From Flavobacterium stagni (GTDB taxonomy: Bacteria; Bacteroidota; Bacteroidia; Flavobacteriales; Flavobacteriaceae): a stretch of 64,000 nt of DNA. Where the stretch lies: the NCBI RefSeq assembly GCF_004122105.1, contig NZ_SBKN01000004.1:186001-250000 (forward strand), given 5' to 3'. The position numbers and the translations under genes are program-made. Shown one piece after another: positions 16,608 to 26,062 of this stretch. Numbering within the stretch: the stretch's first letter is position 1; every line of letters starts with the position of its first letter. Below the pieces are notes generated by a model. It saw nothing but the letters and a program-made list of their open reading frames with translations. It searched no databases and was not told the origin of the DNA.

Positions 16608-17174
16608 TTACGTTTCCCAACGGTTAAATTCTTCCATCCATTGCCATTGGCCATTGATTTTTTGAAAAAGAATAAAACTACCGCTGTTATGTTCGATGCT
16701 CCGGTAAAACCCCACTTTGATCAAACAGTAATTATTCGGTAAATAAATGGGTTGGTTGACAATCATCATCCTTTGATTATTTTCCCCGTTGGTCGCCGTT
16801 TTGGATTGAAATTCAGCCAAACTGACCGGCGCTTGTACTTTCTTCTGTAAATATTGGTGTTGATTGGTGAATAACAATTCAAACTCTTTATCCCAATTAT
16901 CCAATGGTTTTGGCGCTTGAATTTGTTTTTTTATTTCGGAAACATAGTTTTTTAATACAGGATGGTTTTTACAACCTTCAGAAATTTCGATGGTATTATT
17001 GGCTTTTTCTTTATAAAAAAAGAGCAATTGCAAACGGTCTTTAACGATGGGTTTTTCGTTCGCATAATATTTAGTCAATACGATTTTGAGTAATGCAGCA
17101 TTATCTTGAACGGTATTTTGACTCCATGCTATACCTGCTAAAAGTAACCAAAATACGAGTAAAAACCGTTTCAT
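16608..17174 (-). CDS. Exported protein of unknown function
   Basis: 188 residues with a signal peptide (MKRFLLVFWLLLAGIAWSQN). The mature part has an SEGCKNHP segment, a central helical region and a C-terminal beta part (NYCLIKVGFYRS ... FILFQKINGQWQWMEEFNRW), reminiscent of small NTF2-like or lumazine-free periplasmic folds, but no family is assigned. It is divergent from lpxK; TATCTTTG on the - strand (17202 to 17195) is a probable -7 box 21 bases before the ATG. Confidence 0.7.
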   Translation of the reverse strand: MKRFLLVFWLLLAGIAWSQNTVQDNAALLKIVLTKYYANEKPIVKDRLQLLFFYKEKANNTIEISEGCKNHPVLKNYVSEIKKQIQAPKPLDNWDKEFELLFTNQHQYLQKKVQAPVSLAEFQSKTATNGENNQRMMIVNQPIYLPNNYCLIKVGFYRSIEHNSGSFILFQKINGQWQWMEEFNRWET

Positions 17175-17211
17175 TTTTATAATCTTGAATCCTCCAAAGA
17201 TAAAAAAATGT

Positions 17212-17219
17212 TACTTTCG
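17212..17219 (+). promoter_or_regulatory. Probable -7 box of lpxK
   Basis: TACTTTCG is one base off TAnnTTTG and ends 4 bases before ATG 17224, so the transcript would have little or no leader. No good TTTG lies at the usual distance; TTG 17185-17187 is 24 bases away. Confidence 0.4.
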
Positions 17220-17223
17220 TACT

Positions 17224-18255
17224 ATGATAATTTTACGTTACCTACTTTTTCCATTCGCGTTATTGTATGGTTGTATTGCTGCCATTCGCAATATAATGTA
17301 TGATAAAGGTTGGTTAACTTCCTATACTTTTGATATTCCAATCCTGGCAGTAGGCAATTTAAGTGTCGGCGGCACGGGTAAAACCCCACAAATTGAATCG
17401 TTAATTCGTTTGTTGCAACCCCATTACCGAGTAGCTACATTGAGTAGGGGATACGGTCGTAAATCAAAAGGCTATTGGGTGGCTAATGATATGGCAGTTT
17501 CTGAAGTTAATGGTTCCTTAATTGGTGACGAACCCTATCAAATGCATTTGAAATTTCCTGAAGTTACCGTTGCAGTGGATGCTGATCGTCGTAACGGTAT
17601 TCTTCAGTTACTTGCTCGAAATCCGAAGCCGGAAGTTATATTACTAGATGATGCTTTTCAACACCGACGTGTTAAAGCAGGCTTTTATATTTTGCTTACG
17701 GCCTATGACGATTTGTTTTGTCAGGATTGGATGTTACCCACGGGAACCTTACGAGAATTTACTTCGGGAAAAAAAAGAGCAAATGTGATAATTGTCACAA
17801 AATGTCCAGCAGATTTAAGCGAACTTGCCCAACAGAAAATTCGTGAGCAATTGGACGTTAGCGTTCCGGTTTTTTTTAGTACAATTTCCTATGATTCTTT
17901 TGTTTACAATGCAAATGAACAACTAGCTGTGGATGAAATTCGACGTCAGTCCAAAGTACTTCTAACCGGAATTGCAAAACCAGGGCCGTTTTATGCCTTT
18001 TTACAACAAGAAGGCGATACGGTGCTTACCTTTCCCGATCACCACGATTTTTCACCTCAGGATATTGAAAAAATTAACCAAATCGCCAAAACGCAACCGA
18101 TAATAACTACCGAAAAAGACTATGTTCGTTTGATGGGAAAAGGAATTGCGGCACCATTGTACTACTTACCTATAAAAAGTGAGTTTTTACAAGGAGAATC
18201 GGATTGGCAGCAAAAAATTGAAAACTATGTGGGAACAAGTACACGAAACCGTTAA
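17224..18255 (+). CDS. lpxK: Tetraacyldisaccharide 4'-kinase
   Basis: 343-residue inner-membrane-associated kinase that phosphorylates the 4' position of the lipid A precursor (sixth step of the Raetz pathway). A hydrophobic N-terminal anchor (LRYLLFPFALLYGCIAAIRN) precedes the Walker A motif GNLSVGGTGKTP; DADRRNGI and LLDDAFQHRRV (catalytic Asp-Asp) follow. ATG 17224 matches the usual N-terminus; an upstream frame extension would start before the promoter. Its last 29 bases overlap the start of the purine nucleoside phosphorylase gene. Confidence 0.96.
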   Translation: MIILRYLLFPFALLYGCIAAIRNIMYDKGWLTSYTFDIPILAVGNLSVGGTGKTPQIESLIRLLQPHYRVATLSRGYGRKSKGYWVANDMAVSEVNGSLIGDEPYQMHLKFPEVTVAVDADRRNGILQLLARNPKPEVILLDDAFQHRRVKAGFYILLTAYDDLFCQDWMLPTGTLREFTSGKKRANVIIVTKCPADLSELAQQKIREQLDVSVPVFFSTISYDSFVYNANEQLAVDEIRRQSKVLLTGIAKPGPFYAFLQQEGDTVLTFPDHHDFSPQDIEKINQIAKTQPIITTEKDYVRLMGKGIAAPLYYLPIKSEFLQGESDWQQKIENYVGTSTRNR

Positions 18256-19039
18256 CTTCATTCAAAAATCTACGGGTTTTGCACCCGAATACGGAATCAT
18301 TTTGGGTTCTGGATTGGGAAGTTTTACAGAAGATATACAAATCGAACACACTTTGCCTTACAGTGAAATACCTAATTTTCCTATATCCACCGTTCAAGGC
18401 CATCAAGGGGCATTAGTTTTTGGAACTGTTGGAACTAAAAAAGTAGTCGCCATGCAAGGTCGTTTCCATTATTATGAAGGCTACGACATGAAACAAGTTA
18501 CTTTCCCGGTTCGGGTCATGAAATATTTAGGAGTAACCAAGTTAATTGTGTCCAATGCCTCTGGAGGTGTAAATCCTGCTTATGAAGTTGGTTCCATTGT
18601 AGTGATTAAAGATCACATTAATTTGATGCCCGAACATCCGTTACGCGGAAAAAATGACGAGCGATTTGGCCCTCGATTTGTCAATATGAGCGAACCCTAT
18701 AGTAAAGAAATGATTCGCCAAGCGAAAGAAATCGCAATCCAAAATCAAATTACGTTGCATGAAGGCGTGTATTTGGGATTACAAGGCCCCACGTTTGAAA
18801 CCCTTTCCGAATACCGAATGGTGAAAATTTTAGGTGCTGACTGTGTCGGAATGTCCACGGTACCTGAGGTGATTGTCGCCCGTCACATGGAACTGGAAAC
18901 GTTTGGATTGTCCGTAATTACCGATATGGGTGATGAAGAAAATATCGAAGAAGTAAATCACGAAGAAGTTTTGAAAGCGGCGCAAAAGGCAGAACCCCAC
19001 GTGCGACTCCTCATTCGCGAATTAATTAAGCAGTACTAA
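18227..19039 (+). CDS. punA: Purine-nucleoside phosphorylase
   Basis: 270-residue trimeric-type enzyme that splits purine nucleosides with phosphate in salvage. Signatures are IILGSGLGSF, FPISTVQGHQGALVFG, MQGRFHYYEGY, NASGGVNP and VGMSTVPEVIVARH. ATG 18227 (MWEQVHETVNFIQK) lies inside the 3' end of lpxK in another frame, so the two genes are translationally linked. The stop directly abuts the stop of the convergent histidine kinase gene with no spacer. Confidence 0.95.
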   Translation: MWEQVHETVNFIQKSTGFAPEYGIILGSGLGSFTEDIQIEHTLPYSEIPNFPISTVQGHQGALVFGTVGTKKVVAMQGRFHYYEGYDMKQVTFPVRVMKYLGVTKLIVSNASGGVNPAYEVGSIVVIKDHINLMPEHPLRGKNDERFGPRFVNMSEPYSKEMIRQAKEIAIQNQITLHEGVYLGLQGPTFETLSEYRMVKILGADCVGMSTVPEVIVARHMELETFGLSVITDMGDEENIEEVNHEEVLKAAQKAEPHVRLLIRELIKQY

Positions 19040-21220
19040 CTACAGCAAATAATCGGAAATGATTTTATAAAATTTTTCGGGTTCGAAAGGTTTTGTCAAT
19101 ACGTCTGTCATTCCATACGATAATAGCATTTCCCGATTTTCATTTAAGGAAATGGCAGTCAATGCAATAATCGGAATGGTTGTGTTGAATTCCCGAATCT
19201 GTTCTGTGGCAATTGTTCCATTAATGCCCGGTAAATGCACGTCCATAAGCACCAAATCATAATTTTGGGCCTCTTTGCGAATTAAGGTCACACAGTCTTC
19301 ACCATTGTCAAGAATGCGACAATTCATTCCCCGATTTTCCAACATCTTTTTGGTAATCATTTGGTTGATTTTGTTGTCTTCAACCAATAATATGCGTTTT
19401 CCTTGAACAATGGTTTCATCGGTTTCTGTAACGGTCACTTCAACGGGTGCGGTTACCATATTATTTTCACCCACTTGGAACGGTAAGGTGAAAGAAAAAG
19501 TAGTACCTAATCCAACTTTACTATTTAACGTTATAGAACCGCCCAATAATTCAACCAAACGTTTGACGATGGCCAAACCTAATCCAGTGCCGCCATATTT
19601 ACGGTTAATTTCGATCGAACCTTGCGAGAAACTTTCAAAAATCTCACTTTGTTTGTCTTCTGGAATTCCGATGCCATTATCTGACACTTGGAAATGGATA
19701 CGAATGTTTTTGTCTTGGACTTCTTCCAATTTTGCGATTAATCGAACGTGCCCGTTTTTGGTGAATTTCAATGCGTTATTCACCAAATTGATAATGATTT
19801 GCGAAAGTTTAGTCGGGTCACAAATCAAGTTCTCTGGAATCGCATTGTCGACTTCTATCTCAAAAATATTATGATTCTCTTGTGCGATTTCACGGAACGA
19901 ATTTTGAATATTTTTCAAATGGGTGCGAATCGCACATGTAATTTGTTCAACCGGAACATTCTCTGATTCAATGCGGTTGATTTCTAATATGTCATTGATG
20001 AATGTCAACAGGTAATTACCCGAAAATTTCAACGAATTCAAATATTCAATTTGTGAAGGTTTCGGATTTTCTTCTATTAACAAATGGGTAATTCCATTGA
20101 TGGCATTTAAAGGTGTTCGCAATTCATGACTCACCGTTGAAAGAAACTCAGATCGGGCTTTGGTAGCATTTTCCGCTTTTTCTTTGGCAAGTTCTAATTC
20201 ACGGTTTTTTTCATGCAAGAGTTTATTGGATTCATTGCGCAAAATATTGTTTTTGTACAACGATAAACTCAGTAACGACAAAATGGATATCAGCGCTATC
20301 GCCAATATACTAATGAGTTTGGCAAAGTTCTTGGCTTTTGTCTGACTCTCTTTTTCGCGTTCCAGTTGTTCCGCGTGCTTTATTTTTTCAGAATTTTTAA
20401 ACGCATCAAAATCGACAGGTTCAATTTTGGCATTAAATGAACGATCAATACTGTCTTTTAATTCGACATAGCGTTTCAAAAATCCATGCGAAGCATCAAT
20501 GTTGGCATTTTTTTCTTGAATCTGACTTAATGCTAAAAGTATTTTGGATTGTAATTCAAGTGAAGCTGTTGACCGATTTAAAGCACGGTTCATGTAATTC
20601 AACGCCAAGTTGTAGCGTTTGCGTTCTTTTTCGATCATTCCCAAATGATACAAGGCTTCGGGTATGACTTTTCTTGTATGAATGGTGTCCGTTTGTGTTA
20701 TGATTTTTTCCAACATGCCCACCGCCTGATGGGTTCGCCCCAACTGTTTATAAATAATGGCACGTTGCAAATTGATCAATTCAATAGCACTGTGAATTTT
20801 TAATTTTTCAAACAAGCTTTCCGCTTGATTGAGATTTTTTTCAGCTAAAGTGGTGTTGTGTTCTTCAATATAAGACATGCCCAAATGATAATAACACATG
20901 GCCTGCTCCGTTGAATTGGGCAAAGTAGAATAAATAGCAATACTTCGAACAAAGGCATCGATAGCATCTTCGTACTTATGCAAATCATAATAGACCAAAC
21001 CTAAATTATAATAACTGTCGGCAAGTGCTTTTTCATCATTTTTTTTCTGAGAAAAATCAATGGCTTTTTTGGAATAATTCAGGCAGTTTTGGTAGTTGTT
21101 TGCTTTCTTATTGTATTGGATTTGCTGAAAATAATAGCCCAAACTATCGAAAGATTTCGATGCGTTTTTTTGGCTAAAAAGCACAAAAGGAACCAATAAG
21201 AAAAACAGTAGCTTTCTCAT
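19040..21220 (-). CDS. TPR-containing hybrid sensor histidine kinase
   Basis: 726 residues. Signal peptide, then a periplasmic tetratricopeptide sensor (about 25-250), one membrane segment (about 301-322), a coiled coil, the HisKA domain with His365 in STVSHELRTPL, the ATPase domain (N box IIINLVNNALKFT, G boxes DNGIGIP and GTGLGLAIV) and a C-terminal receiver (ILLVEDNKINQ, Asp660 in LMDVHLPG, Lys in LTKPF). It has no output domain, so phosphotransfer to a separate regulator or a stand-alone role is inferred. No response regulator gene is adjacent, which leaves the pathway open. Confidence 0.95.
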   Translation of the reverse strand: MRKLLFFLLVPFVLFSQKNASKSFDSLGYYFQQIQYNKKANNYQNCLNYSKKAIDFSQKKNDEKALADSYYNLGLVYYDLHKYEDAIDAFVRSIAIYSTLPNSTEQAMCYYHLGMSYIEEHNTTLAEKNLNQAESLFEKLKIHSAIELINLQRAIIYKQLGRTHQAVGMLEKIITQTDTIHTRKVIPEALYHLGMIEKERKRYNLALNYMNRALNRSTASLELQSKILLALSQIQEKNANIDASHGFLKRYVELKDSIDRSFNAKIEPVDFDAFKNSEKIKHAEQLEREKESQTKAKNFAKLISILAIALISILSLLSLSLYKNNILRNESNKLLHEKNRELELAKEKAENATKARSEFLSTVSHELRTPLNAINGITHLLIEENPKPSQIEYLNSLKFSGNYLLTFINDILEINRIESENVPVEQITCAIRTHLKNIQNSFREIAQENHNIFEIEVDNAIPENLICDPTKLSQIIINLVNNALKFTKNGHVRLIAKLEEVQDKNIRIHFQVSDNGIGIPEDKQSEIFESFSQGSIEINRKYGGTGLGLAIVKRLVELLGGSITLNSKVGLGTTFSFTLPFQVGENNMVTAPVEVTVTETDETIVQGKRILLVEDNKINQMITKKMLENRGMNCRILDNGEDCVTLIRKEAQNYDLVLMDVHLPGINGTIATEQIREFNTTIPIIALTAISLNENREMLLSYGMTDVLTKPFEPEKFYKIISDYLL

Positions 21221-21252
21221 CTAGAGGCATTTTATGTACCAAAATAATGAAA

Positions 21253-22251
21253 TTATTTGGAAACTAACCTAATTAAATCGACCAATCTCGATGAATAACC
21301 GATTTCATTGTCGTACCAACCGACTACTTTCACCATTTTATCGATAACTGAAGTGAGTTGGGCATCAAAAACACAAGAATGGGTGTTTCCAATAATATCC
21401 ACAGAAACAATAGGATCTTCGGTGTAATCCAATATTCCGGTTAATTTATTTTCGGCGGCATTTTTAAACGCGGCATTGATTTCCTCTATCGAAGTGTTTT
21501 TTCTTACATTAAATGTAATGTCGGTCAGCGAACCATCGGGAACAGGAACACGAATGCCACAACCTCCCATTTTTCCCTCCATTTCAGGAAAAATCTTAGT
21601 TAATGCCTTGGCCGCTCCTGTAGTTGTAGGAACAATGGATTGTGAAGCACCTCGCGCCCGACGTAAATCTTTATGGGGTTGGTCGTGTAAACTTTGATCA
21701 GTAGTGTAGGAGTGAACCGTAGTGATGTATGCTTGTTCAATGCCACACAACTCTTCAATGACTTTAATCATGGGAGCTGCATTGTTGGTCGTACAACTTG
21801 CATTGGAAATGATGGTTTCCGTTCCGTCCAAAATGGACTCGTTGACACCCAAAACTATGGTTTTGATTTCAGGAACTTCAGAAGGCGCTGATAGAATTAC
21901 TTTGGGAGCACCAGAAGTATGATGTTGCGCCAACTCATCATAAGTCTTAAACTTTCCTGTGGATTCAACCACAAGATCGACTTTAGCACTGTGCCATGGA
22001 ATCTGTTGGATTTCTTTTTCATGGAAAAAGGCTACCGATTTTCCTTCAATGATAAATCCGTTAGCATCATAGGAAACGGCATGAGGGAATTTTCCGTGAA
22101 TACTGTCGTATTTGGTCAAATGGGCCATCGTGGCGGTATCTGCGATGTCGTTTATCGCTACCACTTCAATTGCGTCATGATTCCACAATAATCGAAACAG
22201 GTTGCGACCAATTCGGCCGTAGCCATTTATCCCTACACGAATTTTATCCAT
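21253..22251 (-). CDS. gap: Glyceraldehyde-3-phosphate dehydrogenase
   Basis: 332-residue NAD-dependent enzyme of glycolysis or gluconeogenesis. NAD-binding GINGYGRIGRNLFR is at the N-terminus; the catalytic motif SNASCTTNNAAP carries Cys153, and the substrate site TVHSYTTDQ is present. ATG 22251 is chosen; a TTG nine bases upstream directly after the lipA stop is less likely. It lies 9 bases downstream of lipA, so co-transcription is probable. It may be one of several GAPDH paralogues, as is common in the group. Confidence 0.96.
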   Translation of the reverse strand: MDKIRVGINGYGRIGRNLFRLLWNHDAIEVVAINDIADTATMAHLTKYDSIHGKFPHAVSYDANGFIIEGKSVAFFHEKEIQQIPWHSAKVDLVVESTGKFKTYDELAQHHTSGAPKVILSAPSEVPEIKTIVLGVNESILDGTETIISNASCTTNNAAPMIKVIEELCGIEQAYITTVHSYTTDQSLHDQPHKDLRRARGASQSIVPTTTGAAKALTKIFPEMEGKMGGCGIRVPVPDGSLTDITFNVRKNTSIEEINAAFKNAAENKLTGILDYTEDPIVSVDIIGNTHSCVFDAQLTSVIDKMVKVVGWYDNEIGYSSRLVDLIRLVSK

Positions 22252-22260
22252 GTGATTCAA

Positions 22261-23133
22261 TTAAAGAATGTGTTTTTCGGCGTGGTAACTGGATCGAACT
22301 AAAGCGCCACTTTCCACATGGCGGAAGCCCATTTCTTTGCCAATTCGTTCGTATTTTTCAAATTGTTCGGGCGTGATAAATTCTTTAACCGGCAAATGTT
22401 TTTTTGTAGGCTGTAAATATTGACCCAAAGTCACAATGTCTACATTAACATTGCGTAAATCACGCATGGTTTCGATGACTTCCTCTTCCGTTTCACCCAA
22501 ACCGAGCATGATACCCGATTTCGTTCTACGAATTCCTTGGTCTTTTAGGTATTTTAATACTTCCAAACTGCGGTCGTATTTGGCTTGAATGCGAACCTCT
22601 CGGGTTAAACGACGAACCGTTTCCATATTGTGCGATACGACTTCTGGATTGGCTTCCACTATGCGGTCAATATGACGGTGGATACCTTGAAAATCGGGGA
22701 TTAAGGTTTCTAAAGTAGTTTCCGGATTCATACGACGAATGGCTTCTACCGTTTCCAACCAAATGATCGAACCCATATCTTTCAAATCGTCACGATCAAC
22801 ACTGGTGATCACCGCATGTTTGATTTTCATGATTTTAATGGATCGCGCCACTTTTTCGGGTTCGTCCCAGTCCACATCTTCAGGTCGCCCCGTTTTTACT
22901 CCACAAAATCCACAAGAACGGGTACAAATATTTCCCAAAATCATAAACGTAGCCGTACCTTCTCCCCAACATTCACCCATATTGGGGCAACTCCCTGAAG
23001 TACAAATGGTGTTCAGTTTATATTTATCAACTAAACCTCGTAATTCGGTATACTTCTGACCAATCGGTAGTTTTACCTTAAGCCATTTGGGTTTTCCATT
23101 GGGTGGTAATACATGGGTAGATTCTGTGTTCAT
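22261..23133 (-). CDS. lipA: Lipoyl synthase
   Basis: 290-residue radical-SAM enzyme that inserts two sulfurs into octanoyl-E2/H proteins. Both iron-sulfur clusters are visible: the auxiliary cluster [12 protein letters not shown] and the radical-[20 protein letters not shown] and [14 protein letters not shown] are family hallmarks. ATG 23133 is preferred; ATG 23142 is possible, but the -7 box at 23152-23159 would leave almost no leader. It is followed by gap in the same orientation. Confidence 0.96.
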   Translation of the reverse strand: MNTESTHVLPPNGKPKWLKVKLPIGQKYTELRGLVDKYKLNTICTSGSCPNMGECWGEGTATFMILGNICTRSCGFCGVKTGRPEDVDWDEPEKVARSIKIMKIKHAVITSVDRDDLKDMGSIIWLETVEAIRRMNPETTLETLIPDFQGIHRHIDRIVEANPEVVSHNMETVRRLTREVRIQAKYDRSLEVLKYLKDQGIRRTKSGIMLGLGETEEEVIETMRDLRNVNVDIVTLGQYLQPTKKHLPVKEFITPEQFEKYERIGKEMGFRHVESGALVRSSYHAEKHIL

Positions 23134-23151
23134 ACGCGTCATTATTGACTG

Positions 23152-23159
23152 CAAAAATA
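23152..23159 (-). promoter_or_regulatory. -7 box of the lipA-gap operon
   Basis: TATTTTTG on the - strand fits TAnnTTTG and lies 18 bases before ATG 23133. A -33 TTTG is not evident. Confidence 0.45.
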
Positions 23160-23212
23160 CAATCAATATTTATATTAAAAGCGGTTCTGTTAAAGTTTTA
23201 AGAGTTGTTCTT

Positions 23213-24457
23213 TTACTCAATAAAATCCAATTCTTTGTTGTGAGTTTCAGGAATTGTCAATGTTGCATACATTCCCAAGCCAAAAGCAAGTATGCCTACA
23301 ATTAATGCAGCATTAATTACGGTTTGTGATTGTTTACAATAATCAAAAAGCAAAAGCATTACGGGAAGCAAGCCACGAACCATATTCGGTACCGTTGTTG
23401 TAGTGGTATTGCGAAGGTTGGTTCCAAATTGTTCCGCGGCTACGGTGACAAACATCGCCCAATACCCGGTTCCGAGTCCGAGCCACGCGCAGAAAAAGTA
23501 ATAACTGTTTTCTGTACTTGCGCCACCAAAAAGCATCCAAACCACGCCAATAACAGTAAAAAGCATCATGTAAAAAATTGCTTTTTTACGTGAATGCAGT
23601 GCATGAGAGATAAAGCCACTGGCAAAATCACCCGCAGAAATTCCCACATAGCCCCACATGATGGCTTTTCCAGGAACAATGGATGCTATCCCCATTTCTG
23701 GAGCAAATTGGTTGGCCATCATCGCTAAAATTCCGATGCAATACCAAGTGGGTAAGCCAATCGCAATGCACTTTAGGTATTTTATACAGCGCGTTTTATT
23801 GGTGAATAAGGATAGAAAGTTTCCTTTTGCAATAGCGGTATTATTTTCGATGTCTTTATAAATCCCACTTTCAGAAACACTAATTCGTAAGACAAGTAAC
23901 AGAAGTCCGAGTCCGCCCCCAATAAAATAGGCAGTGGTCCAATTGCTTGCCATTTGTACGGTTAATTGGGCAACCACCGCGCCAAGTAGGCCAAATCCCG
24001 CTACTAAGGATGTGCCAATAGCCCGTAATTCTTTGGGTAAACTTTCTGAAACCAACGTGATTCCAGCGCCCAACTCACCTGCTAATCCAATTCCGGCGAT
24101 AAAACGCAACCAAGCATACAATGTGGCTTGATCCATAAAATGCAGTTGCGGTAAAAATCCGCAGGCAATATTGGCGAGTGAGTAAACCAGTATCGAACCA
24201 AATAGCACGGATAATCGTCCTTTTTTATCCCCAAAAACACCCCAAATGATTCCGCCCACCAATAGTCCGGTCATTTGATAGTTTATTATTTGCGTGCCCA
24301 CGGTGTCCACATCCATGCCGAGTTCGCTAAGACTGGGTACTCGAACAATGCCAAAAAGCAATAAATCATAGATGTCTACAAAATAGCCAAGGGCTGCAAT
24401 GATAACAGGAAAGCTCAATAAGTGCTTCCATTTTTCCGAAGTAGAAAATTGGGTCAT
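23213..24457 (-). CDS. MFS transporter (sugar/metabolite porter type)
   Basis: 414 residues with 12 predicted membrane segments. The MFS signature between TM2 and TM3 is seen as GVFGDKKGRLSVLFGS, with RFIAGIGLAGELGAGITLVSE in the TM4 region and the PETHNKELD tail typical of the sugar-porter and metabolite:H+ symporter groups. The substrate cannot be assigned. It is a single gene: the tonB terminator lies upstream and lipA downstream. Confidence 0.88.
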   Translation of the reverse strand: MTQFSTSEKWKHLLSFPVIIAALGYFVDIYDLLLFGIVRVPSLSELGMDVDTVGTQIINYQMTGLLVGGIIWGVFGDKKGRLSVLFGSILVYSLANIACGFLPQLHFMDQATLYAWLRFIAGIGLAGELGAGITLVSESLPKELRAIGTSLVAGFGLLGAVVAQLTVQMASNWTTAYFIGGGLGLLLLVLRISVSESGIYKDIENNTAIAKGNFLSLFTNKTRCIKYLKCIAIGLPTWYCIGILAMMANQFAPEMGIASIVPGKAIMWGYVGISAGDFASGFISHALHSRKKAIFYMMLFTVIGVVWMLFGGASTENSYYFFCAWLGLGTGYWAMFVTVAAEQFGTNLRNTTTTTVPNMVRGLLPVMLLLFDYCKQSQTVINAALIVGILAFGLGMYATLTIPETHNKELDFIE

Positions 24458-24491
24458 GTAAAGTTTCGTTTGTTGGTTGGCTAAAAATAAT

Positions 24492-24520
24492 AAAAAAACC
24501 GCAGGGACTAACTGCGGTTT
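24492..24520 (-). terminator. Terminator after tonB
   Basis: AAACCGCAG and CTGCGGTTT (24496-24504, 24512-24520) form a 9-bp stem with a 7-base loop. On the - strand a run of seven T follows. It lies just past the tonB stop. Confidence 0.92.
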
Positions 24521-24538
24521 CTATTGGTGGTGATGTGA

Positions 24539-25363
24539 TTAATTTTTTATTAAAATGGGAAGTGAAAAGCGAGTGCGAACCGCTTTACCGTTTTTAATAC
24601 CTGCTTTCCATTTGATAGGAATTGCTTTCAAAGCGCGAATAGCTTCTTGATCAACGGTTGGGTCCGCATTTCGAATCACGTTAATATCCGTCATACTGCC
24701 ATTACGTTCAATAACAAAGGAAACCATAACTTTTCGGGTTTCGCCTTCTAAATCTTCAATAACGTCTTCGTCAAATCGATCGACGACTTCTTTATAGAAT
24801 CGTTGCATTCCTCCCGGAAATTCAGGTTGTTCATCCAACGTTGATGAAACCTCAATAGTGTTTGTTGGCGTTTCAGGAATAAACGGTCCGCCATCGCCTC
24901 CTCCGGGTGTTCCACCAGGTACGCCGCCTGGTGTTCCTCCTGGAACTCCACCGCCATCAGGGATACCGGGTGCTGGGTCAACAATTGGATCTGTCGGTTT
25001 TACAGGCTCGGGATCTTTTGGAACTTCTGCAGGTGCTACAGGTTTGTAATTTTTATTCGGATTTTCAGGTGCCTTCGGCGCTGCATTTCCCTTTGGAGTT
25101 TCAGGCTGCTTCGGTACAATAACATCCACCACAGTAAGGGTGTCTGATATTGTTGGAGGAATGTCATCGGGCATTGGTTTTACATTGAACGAACTCAATA
25201 GAAAAACACTTCCCGATAGGATTCCAATTCCGGTAAAAAATGCGATTAGTGTGGTTTTTTCGTTTTCACGACGCAATTGATAAGCGCCGTACTTTTGGTT
25301 TTTGCCTTCGAAAATGACATCCAGCCATTTCTTTTCAAAGATACTTACTCGGTTCATAATCAT
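24539..25363 (-). CDS. tonB: TonB energy-transducing protein
   Basis: 274 residues of the Bacteroidota TonB form: a short cytoplasmic N-terminus (KKWLDVIFEGKNQKYGAYQLRRE), one membrane helix (about 36-57), a long Pro-rich periplasmic stretch with PGGTPGGVPGGTPGG repeats (about 125-155), and a C-terminal TonB domain (FVIERNGSMTDINVIRNADP ... AIRALKAIPIKWKAG). It powers outer-membrane receptors such as that at 994-3537. No exbB or exbD is adjacent. ATG 25363 is used; a second in-frame ATG lies at 25357. Confidence 0.93.
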   Translation of the reverse strand: MIMNRVSIFEKKWLDVIFEGKNQKYGAYQLRRENEKTTLIAFFTGIGILSGSVFLLSSFNVKPMPDDIPPTISDTLTVVDVIVPKQPETPKGNAAPKAPENPNKNYKPVAPAEVPKDPEPVKPTDPIVDPAPGIPDGGGVPGGTPGGVPGGTPGGGDGGPFIPETPTNTIEVSSTLDEQPEFPGGMQRFYKEVVDRFDEDVIEDLEGETRKVMVSFVIERNGSMTDINVIRNADPTVDQEAIRALKAIPIKWKAGIKNGKAVRTRFSLPILIKN

Positions 25364-25513
25364 GTGTGTTTAAGGTAAAGTATCTTTAAAGCATAGGCAA
25401 CGCGTATAAAATTGAATATATCAATGATAACGCAATCGTTTTAGTGATATTGTGCGATGCATGCAAATAAACGGTAAAGATGTTGCGATATTGAATGTGT
25501 TATAGCGAAAACA

Positions 25514-26062
25514 CTAGCGTTTCTGTATAATCTCTGCGAGTAATTTTTTCGCGCGAAGCAATTTGATTTTGACATTACTCAAGGGTTCGTTGAGGTGTTC
25601 CGAGATTTCTTGGTAACTCAATTCTTGAAAATAACGCAATTGGATAATTTCTTGGTAATGGGGTTTTAATTCTTTGATGTATTGCAATAAACGGGACAAA
25701 TTTTGCTCGGTAATCAATTCATCTTCAGCCGATGGTGAGGTGTCTGCTATATTGTACGCTTGTTGGTCATCTTCATCGGAAATTTCGACAAATAAGGAAG
25801 ATTTTCGCTTGCGCAATAAATCAATGTGTACGTTTTTCGCAATAGCAATCAACCAGGTATTGAATTGGTATTCGGGATTGTAGGTCGCAATTTTGTCAAA
25901 AGCTTTGGAAAAAGTTTCAATCGTAATGTCCTCGGCATCTGTTTCGTTCTCTGTTCGTTTTAGCATAAAACCATACACCTCGTTCCAATAATGATCGAGG
26001 AGGTAAGTGAACGCTACTTGGTCCCCTTTCTTGGCTTTTTCAATGTATTTGATTACTTCCAA
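25514..26062 (-). CDS. ECF-type sigma factor with TTG start overlapping the upstream gene
   Basis: 182 residues when begun at TTG 26062 (read as M-EVIKYIEKAKKGDQVAFTYLL). Region 2 is visible as NETDAEDITIETFSKAFDKI with QFNTWLIAIAKNVHIDLLR, and region 4 as YQEIIQLRYFQELSYQEISEHLNEPLSNVKIKL. The longer frame to 26197 encodes sequence unlike sigma factors and merely shadows the glycosyltransferase gene, so the TTG start is preferred; it sits 10 bases inside that gene. No anti-sigma gene is adjacent. Confidence 0.9.
   Translation of the reverse strand: MEVIKYIEKAKKGDQVAFTYLLDHYWNEVYGFMLKRTENETDAEDITIETFSKAFDKIATYNPEYQFNTWLIAIAKNVHIDLLRKRKSSLFVEISDEDDQQAYNIADTSPSAEDELITEQNLSRLLQYIKELKPHYQEIIQLRYFQELSYQEISEHLNEPLSNVKIKLLRAKKLLAEIIQKR

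Noticed and set aside
24858..25049. Pro/Gly-rich frame on the + strand
   Set aside because: It is the antisense of the TonB Pro-rich repeat.
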